64,000 nucleotides of DNA from Acanthaster planci (taxonomy: Eukaryota > Echinodermata > Asteroidea > Valvatida > Acanthasteridae). Positions within the stretch are counted from its first letter, which is position 1, and every line of letters starts with the position of its first letter. Below, one piece after another: positions 11,498 to 24,281 of this stretch. Position numbers and translations under genes: made by a program. The notes under the pieces are model-generated. The model was not told where the DNA came from. It saw only the letters and a list, made by a program, of their open reading frames with translations, and did not search any database. The stretch lies in assembly GCF_001949145.1 (NCBI RefSeq), contig NW_019091357.1, forward strand, positions 2,968,426 through 3,032,425. The letters are read 5' to 3'.

Positions 11498-14400
11498 TTA
11501 TATTGATAACCAGTTGTTCTGTCCTTACAAGTTACACTTCCTTTGTCTGGCGCTACCTACGTACACCGTGTACTAAAGACAACATAATCATATTAATCAC
11601 TCGGCCTCCCGAAATCTCGTCACTTGTGAGCGTCATATGTAACATCATCGCAAGCAAATGCTAATATTCTGTCTCAAGTAAATGAATAATTGATTCGTGA
11701 AATGAGGACAGTTACACAGGTGCGTTACCCGAAACGCAAGCCCCAACTAACAGATGCGTTACGTGAACGGCGCCTGCGGCTTCGCTGTCGGTGGTGCACG
11801 CAGGGCGGACGCCGAGTTCTCCTTTACAATGACGCTGGATTTAAAAAAAAAAGAAAACAAACAAATAGTTACACGAGCAACTACCCCCTTGGCCTTGTGA
11901 AAGGTACCCATGCATTAAGATCCCATCTGAAACTTTCACGTACCCGAACTGTGTTTTGAAAGCAGTAAACATTTACTATTCACAACAGCCCATATTTGTT
12001 TTCATTGTTATTCTTGGCTGAAAACAATTTACCCTCGGGGTTATCTTAAAACTTTATTCGTGAATCAGTGTAATGTAAAACAAGGCCGGAGCATTTTAAG
12101 AGCGACCCTTATGGACTGTCGGATAGTTGAGTTGCGAATTAAACACTACTAACCAAGGACATACGCGTCAGCCCAGTAACACTCGAAGAAGTCATGGTTA
12201 CTCAGTAGAGAGTAGTTATAACGATTAGCGTCAGTGTAACGCCTTTTTTTTTACCACTGTTTAACAAGACCACGTGCTTACCTCAGTTCAAGTCGTAGGG
12301 AACTGTATTACGGTATTTAGAGGCACTAAGGGTACAGTGGGTGGGTTAACCAATTTCATCTTTAATTATTCCCACAAATAAAATTACCCCCCGAAAAGTG
12401 ATTTTCCGAAGTCTGATTGCAGCCATTTTTCAAGTGGCAACCCTCACGTTTCTCGGGCACTTAGGGATATTTTTTAACCGTATTTTTTAAGCTATTCTGC
12501 TCTTAGATGAATGCCCAAAGACGCAGGGAGTTGATTTTGGCAAGGATTTACAGAACTTCACCATTTTGGGGGCCATACAGTCTTCTTTTTCAAAAGATAA
12601 CGTCGGGGCACCTTTAATTCAAATGAGCTGGCCAGAAATTCTCGCTTGAATTAGTGGACTGTACCCCTAAGATTATATCCCATTCTCAGAGAAGCCGTTT
12701 TTGATCGCGTTCCCAGAATCTATATTATTCAATGTAATCTGTTGAAATGGGGTGCTGCCAGACTATTCGGTTTTATATTCCTCACCTTCATTTTAACGTG
12801 ATTCAAAAAATCACATTCAAGTAATCGCAAATACAAATTTTAATTCAAAACTATTCATTGGCAAAAAAATTATCTGTAATGAACTCTTAATCTTATTTCA
12901 CGGACTTCTCCCGTATTCTCAGGTTCCCAAGCAAAAGGTTTAAACTTTGCTTTCAATACGATACGGCCGGCATGTGAATGAGGCCAATTGACCAGCCGAA
13001 ACCTCCCGGTGTCGCCGTCAAAAGAATCGAATCCCCGGTCATACCAGATAGGAGAAAATATCCGCGGCACACAGTCAAAAGTTCCTAAGCTCGATCCGGG
13101 ATCAGGTAGGAGGTGCGTAATGGGAATCAAGCACGGGTACGAGATCGCTGTACTTTCAGGGCGGGGAAGTCACCCTTATCGCACGAAACAGCAGAATCTC
13201 AAGCGCATATTACTCATAACAGGTCCCCAAGGATTCGTTTATTGAAAAGGATCAGTATCGATGACAGGGTTTATCGACTATTGTCAAACTGTAACGGTCT
13301 GAGGATCGATTTCCCGAATCCGTCTAGGATATGACAGATGACCTTGTGGTCAATTACTGACTTCAAGGAAGCTTAGTGAGACAGTGGGCATTCGTTCCTT
13401 TTTGAATTTGCAAAGTATTAGCCCAAATTAGAATATCTCTCCTTGTTTTAGATTCTGGTAAGATTTGTGTCTGCATTAGTTTTTCATACCGTCCCTAGTT
13501 GAATGAACTCTTTTCCGTGCGCATTCACTGAAAAAGAAAGAAAGAAAAAGTTTTTTTTACCGCCACGACATGACGAATCCAAACAACATTACGCTCATAG
13601 CATTATAGTCTATTCTCGATTGATCGATTTCATCAAAAGTCAGAAACGGCTCAGACTGTACATAGCTTGTCTCGGAACCTTTGTAACCAATGGCGTCAGA
13701 AAAGTGTATTATTTCCTTCAAAACTAGACATGGACATCCCCAGAGGTAATAACCTATGTATTTGAAAGTGGTCAGTCATTCAAATCATCTGGACCATTCA
13801 TTCGTCCATTTACTTGCGCGTGCCCTGTATAATCCGGGGCGCTGTAAAGCCTTTTCCCCAGATAATCCGCATGACCTTTATGACACCCGCTCGGTGAAAC
13901 AACGTGGCAAAAACGGCCAAAACACCATGCCAAGATCCTGGTCAGTGACCTGCTACTTTCCGGAAGGATGACTCCAAAGGCGAGAAGGGGAATTATAAAA
14001 AGCGGGATTAAACTATTGTTGCGAGAGGCCTAGATTTAATCCCACACAAAAGACGAAGGTGGCCCATGTCCGAAAATAAAATAGTGCTGAATTGTTTCAG
14101 GGTATGCATAGATTCATGCGTATGCAGGAGTCTGCTCCTCCGGGATCCCCCCCCCCAACTATCACTGGCAGCTGGACGTTAAGTACATTCATGCTCGATT
14201 CACGGTTCGAATTCAGGCAACAGTCACGGTTGACAGCTCCCTTTACGTCCCTAACGCGTTCAAGCTACGCTCATCGGGCCAAAGCGTGCCGTAAGTCCGT
14301 ACAGCTAGCCCCAGGCAACGAGTGTGTGTGTGTGTGGTTTTTTTTTCAAGCCGATGGTTGCTATATTCATTACATTTTTATCGTATCAGTCTTTGTGACG

Positions 14401-16014
14401 CTCTTTCCAGAAGTTGCTTCAGCGTGGGACTCTCTTTGGCATTAAGTGAAATGTTTGAAATTTAAGGACAGAAGTACTTTGGAGGAACCGACTACCAAGT
14501 ACCAAACGACTTCTTAGCACTCATGAAGTGGCCTAGGAATCTTACATTGTGTCCCCAAATCTACCCTGACATAATCCCTCTTCAATCCAAAATGGCGTCC
14601 AGTTCTTTTTACACGCTTCGGAGGCGTACTTCGAACAAAGTGTGCTCAGGTGAGCAGCGGAAACCTGAACTGAAATTTGCATGAGCCCAAAGTAATTGTT
14701 GTTTATGGACAGCCTGGTAACGACGGTGACAGTGACAGCAACATCATCAACAACAGCAGCGACAATGACAACGACTGTTTGAGACAGCTCTGCTATGCGG
14801 GACCACTCGGCCCATGCAGCTTCACAGCGATTCTATAGGATCCTTTTCGTTGGCGACCATTTTTCCGGTTTCGTTTAACTACCGGGTACAGCAGTCTTAA
14901 ATCCTACAATCGTCCAAAATAAAAAAAATAATAAAAATAATAAAATAAAATAAAAAGGGAATATTTTCCTCCGCAGAACATGCACTTTTGCTCACTTGTT
15001 TCCTCTGTTCGGAATGGACTATGAAAAGGGAACGGTTTAAGACTTACCGTGAAAAAAAATTCCAACCGTACAAATTTATGGGCTTGAAGATATGCCAGTA
15101 TCTAGATTAACGGTGGACTAGACTCCAAAAAGAAACGAATTCTAGATCTGTTGTGAACAATTACTCCCAATTTTCGTTATTTATTTTTTTCGGGGGAAAA
15201 GAGGGTCGACAGCTACCTAAGCCTTTAGATTTGGCGTAGAATTCTACCAGGGATCAGTTTCCTTCCGGATGACTCCTGATCAAATCGGCTTAATTCGGAC
15301 CTATCAATCCGTGTCTCTTTGTGTCCATCAAAAGGGAAGCGGAAAAGGGTTAAGTACCACCTACACCACACTCCCTATATCTCCTTTGTCATCGTTTGTC
15401 GCTCGAGCCGCATCTCCCGGGGAGGGGAACTCGGAGGGAAACACGTTTCGTTTCGAATGAAAAGGACTGCCGGGACACCTGTTAATTTGGGCCCCATTTA
15501 ATTATCATAATACGCGGTCTATCATTAATACCCTTGCTCCATTTAGCCCCCCCCCCCTCTCGCGGATGCGCTTAGTCGGCGCGTCCGACTGCCCGGCAGA
15601 GAATTGTCATTTTAATGCCACGTGACGAGATGGTGCGATGGCGTGATGGTGCTTTTTGTGTTCTTGCGCAAGCGGGTCATCACGCATCGATAACCACAGG
15701 AGCCCCACGCATCATCGATCAAATTCTGTTGCTTAAGACCCAGGAACCTGTAAGAGTCCCGTCCAATGGTCCCCATACTTCATTCTTTAAAATGAAATTT
15801 TACTGAATTTGCAATATGAATTTCTTGATATAATATTTTGACACAATACATCTATGTCCACATTAACACGTCTGATGAATGATTTGGTCTAATCAACGTT
15901 GACCGTTGAGCTGCCCGCGGGCGGCAGGCACGGGTCGCCCCACTTCTCTCAAAGAAAGAGCGCCCACCCGGGAAAAGGCACGCAGGCGACTCTTTACACA
16001 AACACAGAAAATGA
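11498..16014. other. No gene seen; low-complexity tracts
   Basis: Contains an A/T-rich AATAAA-type microsatellite at about 14918-14957 and C runs near 14150 and 15547. Open frames up to 117 codons (14092-14445) lack splice or family support. Nothing else is recognised. Confidence 0.3.
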
Positions 16015-16289
16015 CTAGGGTGGATTAACAACCAAATTATTTGTCGGGGCCAAATTGTTTCGGGGGGCAGGGGTTGGAGCGAATATTTTGCATTTTTTCA
16101 CATGATTATGGCCTTTCTGGGAATGAGGCTACACTTGGGACCTTTTTATTACGAGCTTTGAGAAGAAAGAGAAATGAAAAAAAAGAAACAAAAATTGCCT
16201 CACGTTTACTTGTTTTTAATTTTTTTATTTTTTTGGCTCCATTTTTTAAAGGAGGTATGGCTCCCATTCGCCCCCTGGATCCACCTTAG
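16015..16289. repeat. MITE-like element with CTAGGGTGGAT ends
   Basis: The left end is CTAGGGTGGATTAACAA. The right end, read on the minus strand, is CTAAGGTGGATCCAGGG. The interior carries G runs near the left and GCCCCC near the right, like other MITEs in the window. No clean 8 bp target duplication was found. Confidence 0.45.
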
Positions 16290-18363
16290 TTACAGGAGGA
16301 CATTTCTGAACTCAAAGTGGTGGTCCTGTTCAGGTGGAAAGAAATAAATTGAACATGTTGTCAGAAAGAACAATCGTGGCAAACTGATTCAGACATGTGA
16401 GCAGCTTTCAAAAGCACCAACCTAAGCCCGGCATAGTAGCTCTGCGCGACGTGAACACGAACAAATGTAGTGGCATCAGAAGAAATACCCGCGCTGGGAA
16501 TTCACCCAAAAATTGAGCACGTTTGCAAAAGCGAAAAGCGAATCTTGCTGCAAAAGTTTTGTGACCCCGAATTCACTTCGCTTTCTCGCCCACCCTGAGG
16601 TCTAAACCGGCCTGTTATTAAGTCGTAAACGCGGAAACTTCGTGTTGCGATTTTCACGCCGTACCGACAAAAAGTAAAGCGTGAACTTGAATACAAAGGG
16701 AATTTATTCCAGCGTCGTTATGCGTGTATGTTCCACACTCGCGTTCCTGGGCGACACACTGTGTGTTTCTATGGTCGATTCGGCTTCACTTCATGGAGGA
16801 TTAATCTTGAAACTGCACACGCAGACATTTTGTGATGAATTGGAACATGCAAGATGTCTGTCTGTATTCTTGCCCGTCCAAAAGTGCAAGTGGCCCAGAT
16901 GCAGCTGAGACGAAGGGTCACCACCAGGCGACCGCCATCTTGCACGGGTCTTTTGGAAAAGAGAGTCGATTTTTTTTTAATTTTTATTTTTCTATTTTTC
17001 CAGCTGAGAATGTTCAATCCAACAATACCATGTGCTGCCTCTACAAAAGGCATAACCTGGGGAAGAATTAGTGTATACAGGTGCAAACTAGAGAGGAAAA
17101 ATCGAAACAAAACCAAATGACAAAGGGACAGATTAACAAAAAACAGCCATTGGTAACGGGTGCATTTGTCACCAAAAGGCCTCACATTTCACAATAATTC
17201 GACGAAAGAGAGAGGGAGAGAGAAAAAACAAAGAATAGGCTATTTCAATTTTTTTGTTCTGTGTTCTTAACCACGTGATGTTGTACATGCAACTCCCCAG
17301 CCTCTGGGGTGGTATCGGGTGACTGGGGGGGGGGCACAGGGGAAACGAGCCCAGAGGGTGCACTGGTACCCGAAACATATCACTTCCCTTAATCTGGCAC
17401 GACAATCCTGGCCGGTGCCTGACTCGACGGTAGGATCACCGGGTGTCAAACCCACCCGCCCCCGGCAACAACACCCATTGAATGCATGTCCATACAATTA
17501 CATTGGGCTGCTTCTGTTCAACTGAACATGCCGGCAGTCATGCGTGAATGTTTTTTGTTTTGTTTTGTTTTGGTTTTTTTTTTATTTGTGTGCGTTGGAT
17601 ACGGGCTGCAGCTGTCGCGTGCGTATCCCTAGCCCTGGCCATATTACAAGCGCCACATTTTCATGACCTGTAACCTGGAATACGTTTGTGACATAATAAA
17701 CTGCAATAACCACACAGCAATATCGTTTATTACACAGCAGTCAGGGGGTGTAGAAAAATGGTTTTAAATGTCAGTCCTGAGAGGAGACTAGTCTTCACGC
17801 CTCGTGGAACCATCCCCCGTTGAAATGTCGGAATTTACCCCTTTTTGAAAAACTCCAGTCACGAATTACAGCCTTTATTCAAGTCTTGTTATCCCACTGT
17901 CTTGAATTAAAAATTTGCGACAAGGAACGTGTAAAAAAGGAGGACTGCAAATGGTTACGTCATCGGACAGAAACAAAATACAAGACACAACCAAAGACTT
18001 TGTTGGCAAACGTCATTTTCACTAATTATTCGGTATACGTCCTTTACTGCATCTTTTCTTTTTTTTTAGATTCTAAAGAGGAAATGCCCGTTCTAGTTTG
18101 CTGCTGAGTGGGGCAACAAATTTGGGAGTATTTTAGGCCAGTTATTTTGTAGATTACAAAAAAGCTGTCTGCTTATTTTTCCGCCAGCTTGAATCAGCGA
18201 TGAACCAACTCCAATCTTCGGTATGTAATTGGACTGGCAAGAAATCAGACTGACGAAAACTAATTACCAAAAATCAAACATATCTCTGGTGAAGTCGCGA
18301 AAGCACGACACACCCCATTCAGCGGCAAGGGTGTTACTAGCATAGCTGTTTATAGAGAGAATT
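16290..18363. other. No gene seen
   Basis: Overlapping frames at 16681-17120 on both strands are short and unsupported. A GA-rich tract lies near 17210-17226 and a G run near 17325. Nothing is recognised. Confidence 0.3.
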
Positions 18364-18510
18364 GCGACATTAGTGTCTCAATTGTTGGAACCAACCTGGT
18401 GGATTGTACGTCAGTGCACGCGGACAATTAGCACACAGAAGCTCCATGTTGTAACTGCAATCGTATTAATGGACAGCCATTTTGGTTCCAAAGTCTGCAG
18501 TTAACGCTAC
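18364..18510 (-). repeat. Interspersed repeat, copy 2 of 10419-10549
   Basis: Read on the minus strand it matches the copy at 10419 block for block: GTAGCGTTAAC, TTTGGAACCAAAATGGCTGT, TTGTCCG, GGTTGGTTCCAACAA and GAGACACTAATGTCGC. It is somewhat longer than copy 1. Confidence 0.65.
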
Positions 18511-20156
18511 GGGTGCACCTCTGAAATTAAGACACATTCATTTTAATAAAAGTTCTACACCGTATTCTATAGTAGAGAGTCCTGAAAGCCATGGAATTGG
18601 GGAATTGAAGAATTTGGCACTGAACCTCTGGCCCGGACTCAAGGCTTCCCATTCTGAGCAGTTTGGATGAAATGGGGTCCAAAAGTGGCACCATTCAGCC
18701 GTTTTGCAGATGGATGCATTTTCAAAATGACTACTTTTCGGCACTGGGAAATTTCCTTCATTTTAGGGGTGGTCAGTTTTGGGGTGAGAATTTCTTTAAA
18801 ATTTATTGGTCAACCTGCTAACAATTGAAAGGAAAATGAAAGAGGACAAGTCGAAGATTATTTTTCTGTGCAGACTGAACACTTGTGATAGTTGTGGGTA
18901 TTTTTAAAATAATTTTGAATTGGATTGGGATTTATCACTGGTGTCTATGGGAATTTACTTAGGGGTGCACCCAGGTGCACCCTAGATCTACTTGATAACA
19001 ATGAACAGCGCCTCCCGGAGAGAACCCGCTGCATGGTTCGGGTCAGAATCCCCGCCCTCCAACCCAACCTTCTTTGTATGTACCTTCACAAAGTACGTAA
19101 GTTCCCACGATCGCAATTCGACGACCCTTCTGTCGAGAAAGTGGGACCCCCCAACTCTCCCAGGCGGGAAAAACGCGAGATTTTGCGGGAGTTCGTTCGA
19201 TGTCTTCTTTTTCCTCGGCGGTGGCTCTGGGCCGCGGCAGGGTATTTTCACCGTAAAACATAACGCGCCTCATGCACGTGTCTCATTGTCAAAGGCGAAT
19301 ACCGATGCAAGAATTGACCTCATCGGGCGGGTTGTCCATTGACCGCGCATAGAAATCGTGATTCGATCGTAAGAGTTGCGAGAGCCGCACCTTCTGTTGA
19401 GACCACATCGAGCCTGGGTCATCACCCCAATTTTAAATTAACTGTGCTCGAGTTTACGCATGACTATTTGAGGATTCCGGTGATGAAATCTTCTCACACG
19501 AGCTTTCTGTGCAACGTTATCAAAGATGAACTCTTTAAACAATTTAAACTGCCCATGCTTTTCCGCACAACTGAGGGCACTGTTGCTTTGATAGCCTTCA
19601 CGGAAGACACCTGGACTGGTCCCCGTCCATATAGGGACCAGCAGCTAGCTGCAATATGCGATCAGCCCTGTCAATTTGGATGCAGAATATTTAAACTTTT
19701 GTCAGGCCAACAGCAATGCTTTGACACGAAATACGTTACAGCAGTAAGGATGAAAATACACAATAAGTTATCATTATTCTTCCTTTGTTTATCACGGAGT
19801 GGTAATTTATTTTTTCAAAGAATATCATAGATAAACTATTTTACAGCAATTTATTCCAAATTAGTGGTTATTTTGTTAAATTTTAGATAAATACCAGTAA
19901 ACAATTATGGTGATTTTTTTTCTGCAACAAAGAAGAAGAGGCAAAATATTCTTTCAGCTCCTGCTTGATTTGTGCATTGAGAGAGCATTGTTTCCTCATT
20001 AACATAAAACCGACAGGATTCCTCCGGTTTCAATACCCGCTACGGGTCCCTGCATTCGAAGGACGTCTGGAGGCTACGTACGGGACGGGAACCAGGCTAG
20101 GAAGGCAGGGTTCCTTTCATAGGTTTTTCTGTGATCAATAATTGTGAAAACTAAAT
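18511..20156. other. No gene seen; dispersed motif and two Su(H)-type octamers
   Basis: Holds TTCCCACG at 19102-19109 and TTCTCACA at 19491-19498, both fitting YGTGRGAA. A second copy of the GAGGGCACTGTTGCT motif lies at 19571-19591. The 163-codon frame at 19339-19830 crosses that repeat and is unlikely to be a gene. Confidence 0.35.
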
Positions 20157-20164
20157 TAACTCAT

Positions 20165-20475
20165 CAGTGGTGTATCTAGCGGGGGTGGGGGCAACTTATG
20201 ATTATAAGATTATGATAACTTGATTGGCCCTATGATTGTTTGTTTGTTGCTTTTTTTTTACAAAGAATACTTCATTGGTGAGAAGGAAAGAAAGTAATCG
20301 GTATATATATAAAACATTAGCACTAAAATCCTTAGAAAACAACACCGGCAAATAAAAACATGGATGTCGGGACCGTGAGTAGGGCTTTTGGTTTTTGTTC
20401 TCCCCAAACATCATGTTGAATAAGCCCGAAGCTGCATTCGCTTTTGCCCCAAAGGCTGGATACGCCGCCCCGCCG
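20165..20475 (-). repeat. hAT-type MITE with 8 bp target duplication
   Basis: The left end CAGTGGTGTATCTAG and the right end GGATACGCC form imperfect inverted repeats of the CAGTGGCGTATCC type. The flanks TAACTCAT (20157-20164) and TAACTCAG (20476-20483) are an 8 bp duplication with one mismatch, the size expected of hAT elements. The interior matches the element at 21523-21763 in inverted orientation (AATGCAGCTTCGGGCTTATT, GGATTTTAGTGCTAAT). Confidence 0.8.
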
Positions 20476-20483
20476 TAACTCAG

Positions 20484-21435
20484 TGAAAACACTTTTGAGA
20501 AAACAACCCTATCGCCATAAACTGAACAGGGCGCTACTGGGAAGGGCTCATGACTTTACACTGTGATTGACTACCGTACATTGTGCACGACCTGTGACAG
20601 CGAGGTTATCACTTCCCGTTAGCGAAACATGATTTGAATGTTGTGGTTCGCCAATGGCAATGATTTGACACATGTAAAGTGTCGGCGTGTAGAGTGTGGT
20701 AATTTAACTTGTCACTAAACATCACTTAGTGATCACGTGTCTCTTGGCGATACTTGTATATTTCAAATCATTGGTTATCTGTAATAATCTGGATAAACGA
20801 ACTGTAGTAAGAATATTTAGCAATGATGGATCAAAAGAAAAAAAGTATCCACTTGATAACCGCCGCTTGTGTAACGCATTGAGCGTTAGCAGAAATTTAC
20901 CCACAATGCTGGCGAGTCGTTAGCTGCGATCCCTTGTGACGTATTTCCTTCACTAAACCCTGTGTCAGCAAAATACGAAACTTGTATCATTAAGGTTTTC
21001 TTCCCGGGATGACATTACAGATTTGCTTATGAATATGGAAATATCATGAGCGAAAATGCCACAAACAAATTTGGCATGAAATACATTGTATAATGGCCAA
21101 ACAAAAACTGGCGATAAAGATTGAGACACAATGGAGCATTTTCAAGGGTTGTGTGAAAAACAACTTATGGAGGCCTGTTCTCAAGAGCTTCCCCAGTTGA
21201 CAGTAAATGTATTCATTGACATGAGGAATGCAGTTAACGTATCGCCACAGGGCACAATGAGGCGATAGGGAGCACTTTCTTTCGTTCCTTTATTGTGGGG
21301 ACGAGGATGTGCTGTTTACGTGCAGCCAACGGAAGACTGGGAAAGTAAACAAGAACCTCTCGGTGTAGCAGGGGGACTAGTTTTTACTGTGCTTCTTATT
21401 CCATCATAAGCCCTATCATACAAGCGCCAATTGAC
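20484..21435. other. No gene seen
   Basis: AT-rich unique sequence. Short antisense and sense frames near 20722-20923 are unsupported. Confidence 0.3.
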
Positions 21436-21800
21436 ATCGAGAAATCAAGACAAGAAGTCACCACGACATCAGGACACTGAGACAACCGGAACATCAGGGT
21501 GTCAAGACACCAAGACATCAGGTATAGCGGCGCATCCAGCTTTCTAGGTGTCGGGAGGGATTCAAAAACGAATGCAGCTTCGGGCTTATTTAATAACGTT
21601 TTGGGGAGAAAAAATATCAAAAGCCTTACTCACGGTCAGGACATCCTTGCTTCTGTCGTGGTCAGTTGTTTTGTCAGGATTTTAGTGCTAATATTTGTTT
21701 AATAAAATGTTCTTATTAATATTTGATTGAACAACATAGCCCCCCCCCTCGGATACGCCACTGACATCAGGACATCGATTATATGTCGAGACATTATCTG
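21436..21800. repeat. Degenerate GACATCAGG minisatellite, interrupted
   Basis: Blocks such as GACATCAGGACAC, AACATCAGGGTGTC, AAGACACCAAGACATCAGG and GACATCAGGACATCG occur on both sides of the MITE at 21523-21763. The array was evidently present before insertion and was split by it. Confidence 0.6.
21523..21763 (+). repeat. hAT-type MITE inserted in the minisatellite
   Basis: The left terminal region is TATAGCGGCGCATCC and the right end is GGATACGCCACTG. The flanking ACATCAGG (21515-21522 and 21764-21771) is a perfect 8 bp direct repeat. Because the host is a repeat of that same motif, the duplication is less decisive here than at 20165. It shares its interior with 20165-20475, in inverted orientation. 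Confidence 0.75.
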
Positions 21801-23079
21801 CAGGACATCAACGCACGCCTAGGCCTATGTTATTAAGTGTCACATTGGGCGCCGGCAACAGACGGCAATCCTTATTAAAACAGGCAGTGAAAAACTGAAA
21901 ATCATGCTGCTTATGTGAGTGCACGCGTTGATCCGATGGACGAGGAATGCCCAACACTGTCACGAAATGCAGATACAAAATCTAGAAGACATGTGAGACA
22001 GGCAAGAAGTGCTTCGTCGTGGCTAGATTCGTACACAAAATAATGGTCGTGAAAACTTGTAAAAAACAAGAGAGGAATGCGCGTACAATTGGACAGAAAA
22101 TCGCTGGTACCCTGTAATTCCACAGTTCAAAGAATATAGCAGTGTCAGCTATGCAAATATAAATGCTGCAAAACGAGGGACGTTCGCTTAAACGTGCTTC
22201 GTTGTACCCGGACCCGTGTGAAAGCTTGCCATGAAATCACAGGCGCTCCCCTTGCGCCAGACACTCGGCGCCCCCTTCGCAGATGTGTGTTTCCAGCGGT
22301 TTTTTTTTTAGGGAGGTGGGAGCATGGGGAGGCTGGGTGGGATGTGTGCGTGTGTGAAAGGGCCTTATCAAGAGAAAGCTATCGGTTGACAGGGTACAGG
22401 CGGGCTTCTCAATAAGCGTGCCGCTGAAAATTCACACAACCTTGTGAAGGCTGAACACATCAGTCCCCGAACGCGAAGTGTGAAGTTGGCGAAACATGCC
22501 CTGCAGCTCGACGACGCAGGTATTCCAAGCAGCTGCGTCACGTTTAGGGGTCTGAATCGTCTACAGTCATGTCTGGCTGAAAACGGAACGTTCTCAGTGA
22601 GAAAAAAAGCATCCTCCAAATCCAAACACAAACCGATTCGCAGACCACGACAAAGGTGTGCAGCATGAATGCAAGCGGGAAGTTCCTGCCTGCTTCATGG
22701 AGGTGGAATCTGTTTTCTGCCTCCATAGTCTCTTTGAAGCCCTACCGTCACTCCGCCGCATTTTTAGCCTCCCCTCGTTCGTGACGAATGCCATGCCAGC
22801 CGAGGATTGCATGGCAATTTAAACCAAATATTCCCCTTTTTGTCTACAGTGGGTCAATTTCTGTCCCACTATAGGCCTATATCGAAAATCCCGTCTAAAA
22901 TTTCACCAACAGTTCCAAGAAAACTTTTGTATTATTTTAATACGCTTTAAGATCAGCCACTTTAAGCACGCTTTCCTCCGTATGTATTTCTGCTTAGGAG
23001 TACATTCTGCATGTTTAACAAGTTGAAGAGTAGGGAACAAAAAGTCGATCTATCAGTCAGTTATGCACGTGCAAACCTA
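21801..23079. other. No gene seen
   Basis: Unique sequence with TAGGCCTA palindromes at 21820 and 22872. Frames of 60-90 codons near 22194-22812 overlap on both strands and carry no family signal. Confidence 0.3.
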
Positions 23080-23280
23080 AAGGCACGGTCCAGGTTCGAA
23101 TCCCGGCTCGGTCCACATGTGGGTTGCGTTTTCAGTCCCTACCTGATTCTGTGGGTTTTACCCAGAACTTTCCTCTGGGGTTTTCCTCCCACCTCTAAAA
23201 CTGTAACTGCTTCTCACTGTCTCCTCTCTACAGGTTTCTTCAGGCTTGTGAGCTACAGTGCCTAGGGCGTTTTTGAGGAA
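23080..23280 (+). repeat. tRNA-derived SINE fragment
   Basis: A B-box-like GGTTCGAATCC (23093-23103) is followed by CCGGCTCGGTCCA, then a T/C-rich tail with GGGGTTTTCCTCCCACCTCT and AAACTG. The 5' part of the tRNA-like head (A box) is not clear, and the flanks do not fold into a tRNA, so this is a SINE piece and not a tRNA gene. Its tail resembles that of the SINE at 57690-57882. Confidence 0.55.
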
Positions 23281-24281
23281 CCCTTGGCTCCATTACCAGA
23301 AATCATTAATAAAATAATTCACTCATATATGCATTATTTTGCAAGTGCATTGGAGTGAGCTATGGCACAGCATTTTCAGGTCATAGGGGGGGGGACCCCC
23401 GAAGTCTTTCCCCATATGTCAGTAGCACTGCCGCGGATTGTTTCGCTTCCTTACTTCCTGGACCCGCTCGTGAAATGAAAACGGAGAAGCGATGGATGCA
23501 TTCAACTTCGAGTGTGGGTTTATATGGTGGGAACACAGTCATTAGAAGGTATTCTAGACATACTGCCGACATCAGAAAGCTAGGCAATCTATAGGAGTCG
23601 GAAGCCGCACATTTACCGAAACCCGGTCGAGAACCTTTCGAGTTGAGAGTCTGGTCCACTTCTCCGGTTTCGCCGAGACTCGCCCGTCCTTCGTCTGCTT
23701 TGGCACCTCCCTTGCGCCTGCGTTATGCGCACCGCCACCGTGCGCCGGTACTCCCCCGAATTGGTACCCGTTAATAGGGGGAAAAGTATCGCTACGACAA
23801 AATGTTGCCAGGGTTTCAGATCTGTTGTGCTAACAGGAACAGGAATCGGTCAAATGTTTCATCAATTTGCCGATTTCCCGAACGACAAAGCGGAAAAATA
23901 ATACCTATAGGCCTTACGGGGACTCCCCTAGTAGGTTTCTGACCAAGACTATCGTTAATCTTGATTTCTAAGGGAAACAAATCGATAAAAAAACAAATAT
24001 TTCAAAACCAATATAAAAACTGCCGATATGGTTTACCGAGAATTTGTCTCTTTTTGGATTGTGATCTTTTTGTATTCGACACAAAGGCCAGTATAACACA
24101 ACGTGGGCCCGCAACACCAACTATAATCAGAACATCAAGAGAATTACATATGAAGCAAATTATGGGACAGAGAGAACCCCCCCCCGCCTTCATGTTGGTC
24201 ATTGTTATACTGGTATATCAGGAATGCTTTTCAGACATCTGGGGGGGGGGTGTTTTAAGTGACGATAGGCTGGAGTTTGTG
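23281..24281. other. No gene seen
   Basis: Overlapping frames near 23355-23659 are unsupported. C and G runs lie near 24178 and 24241 just left of the mariner-like element. Confidence 0.3.

Noticed and set aside
19339-19830. 163-codon plus-strand open frame
   Set aside because: Crosses the dispersed GAGGGCACTGTTGCT repeat and lacks any family or splice evidence.
23080-23130. Possible tRNA gene (GGTTCGAATCC box)
   Set aside because: No matching acceptor stem or A box at the right spacing, and it is followed by a SINE-type tail.
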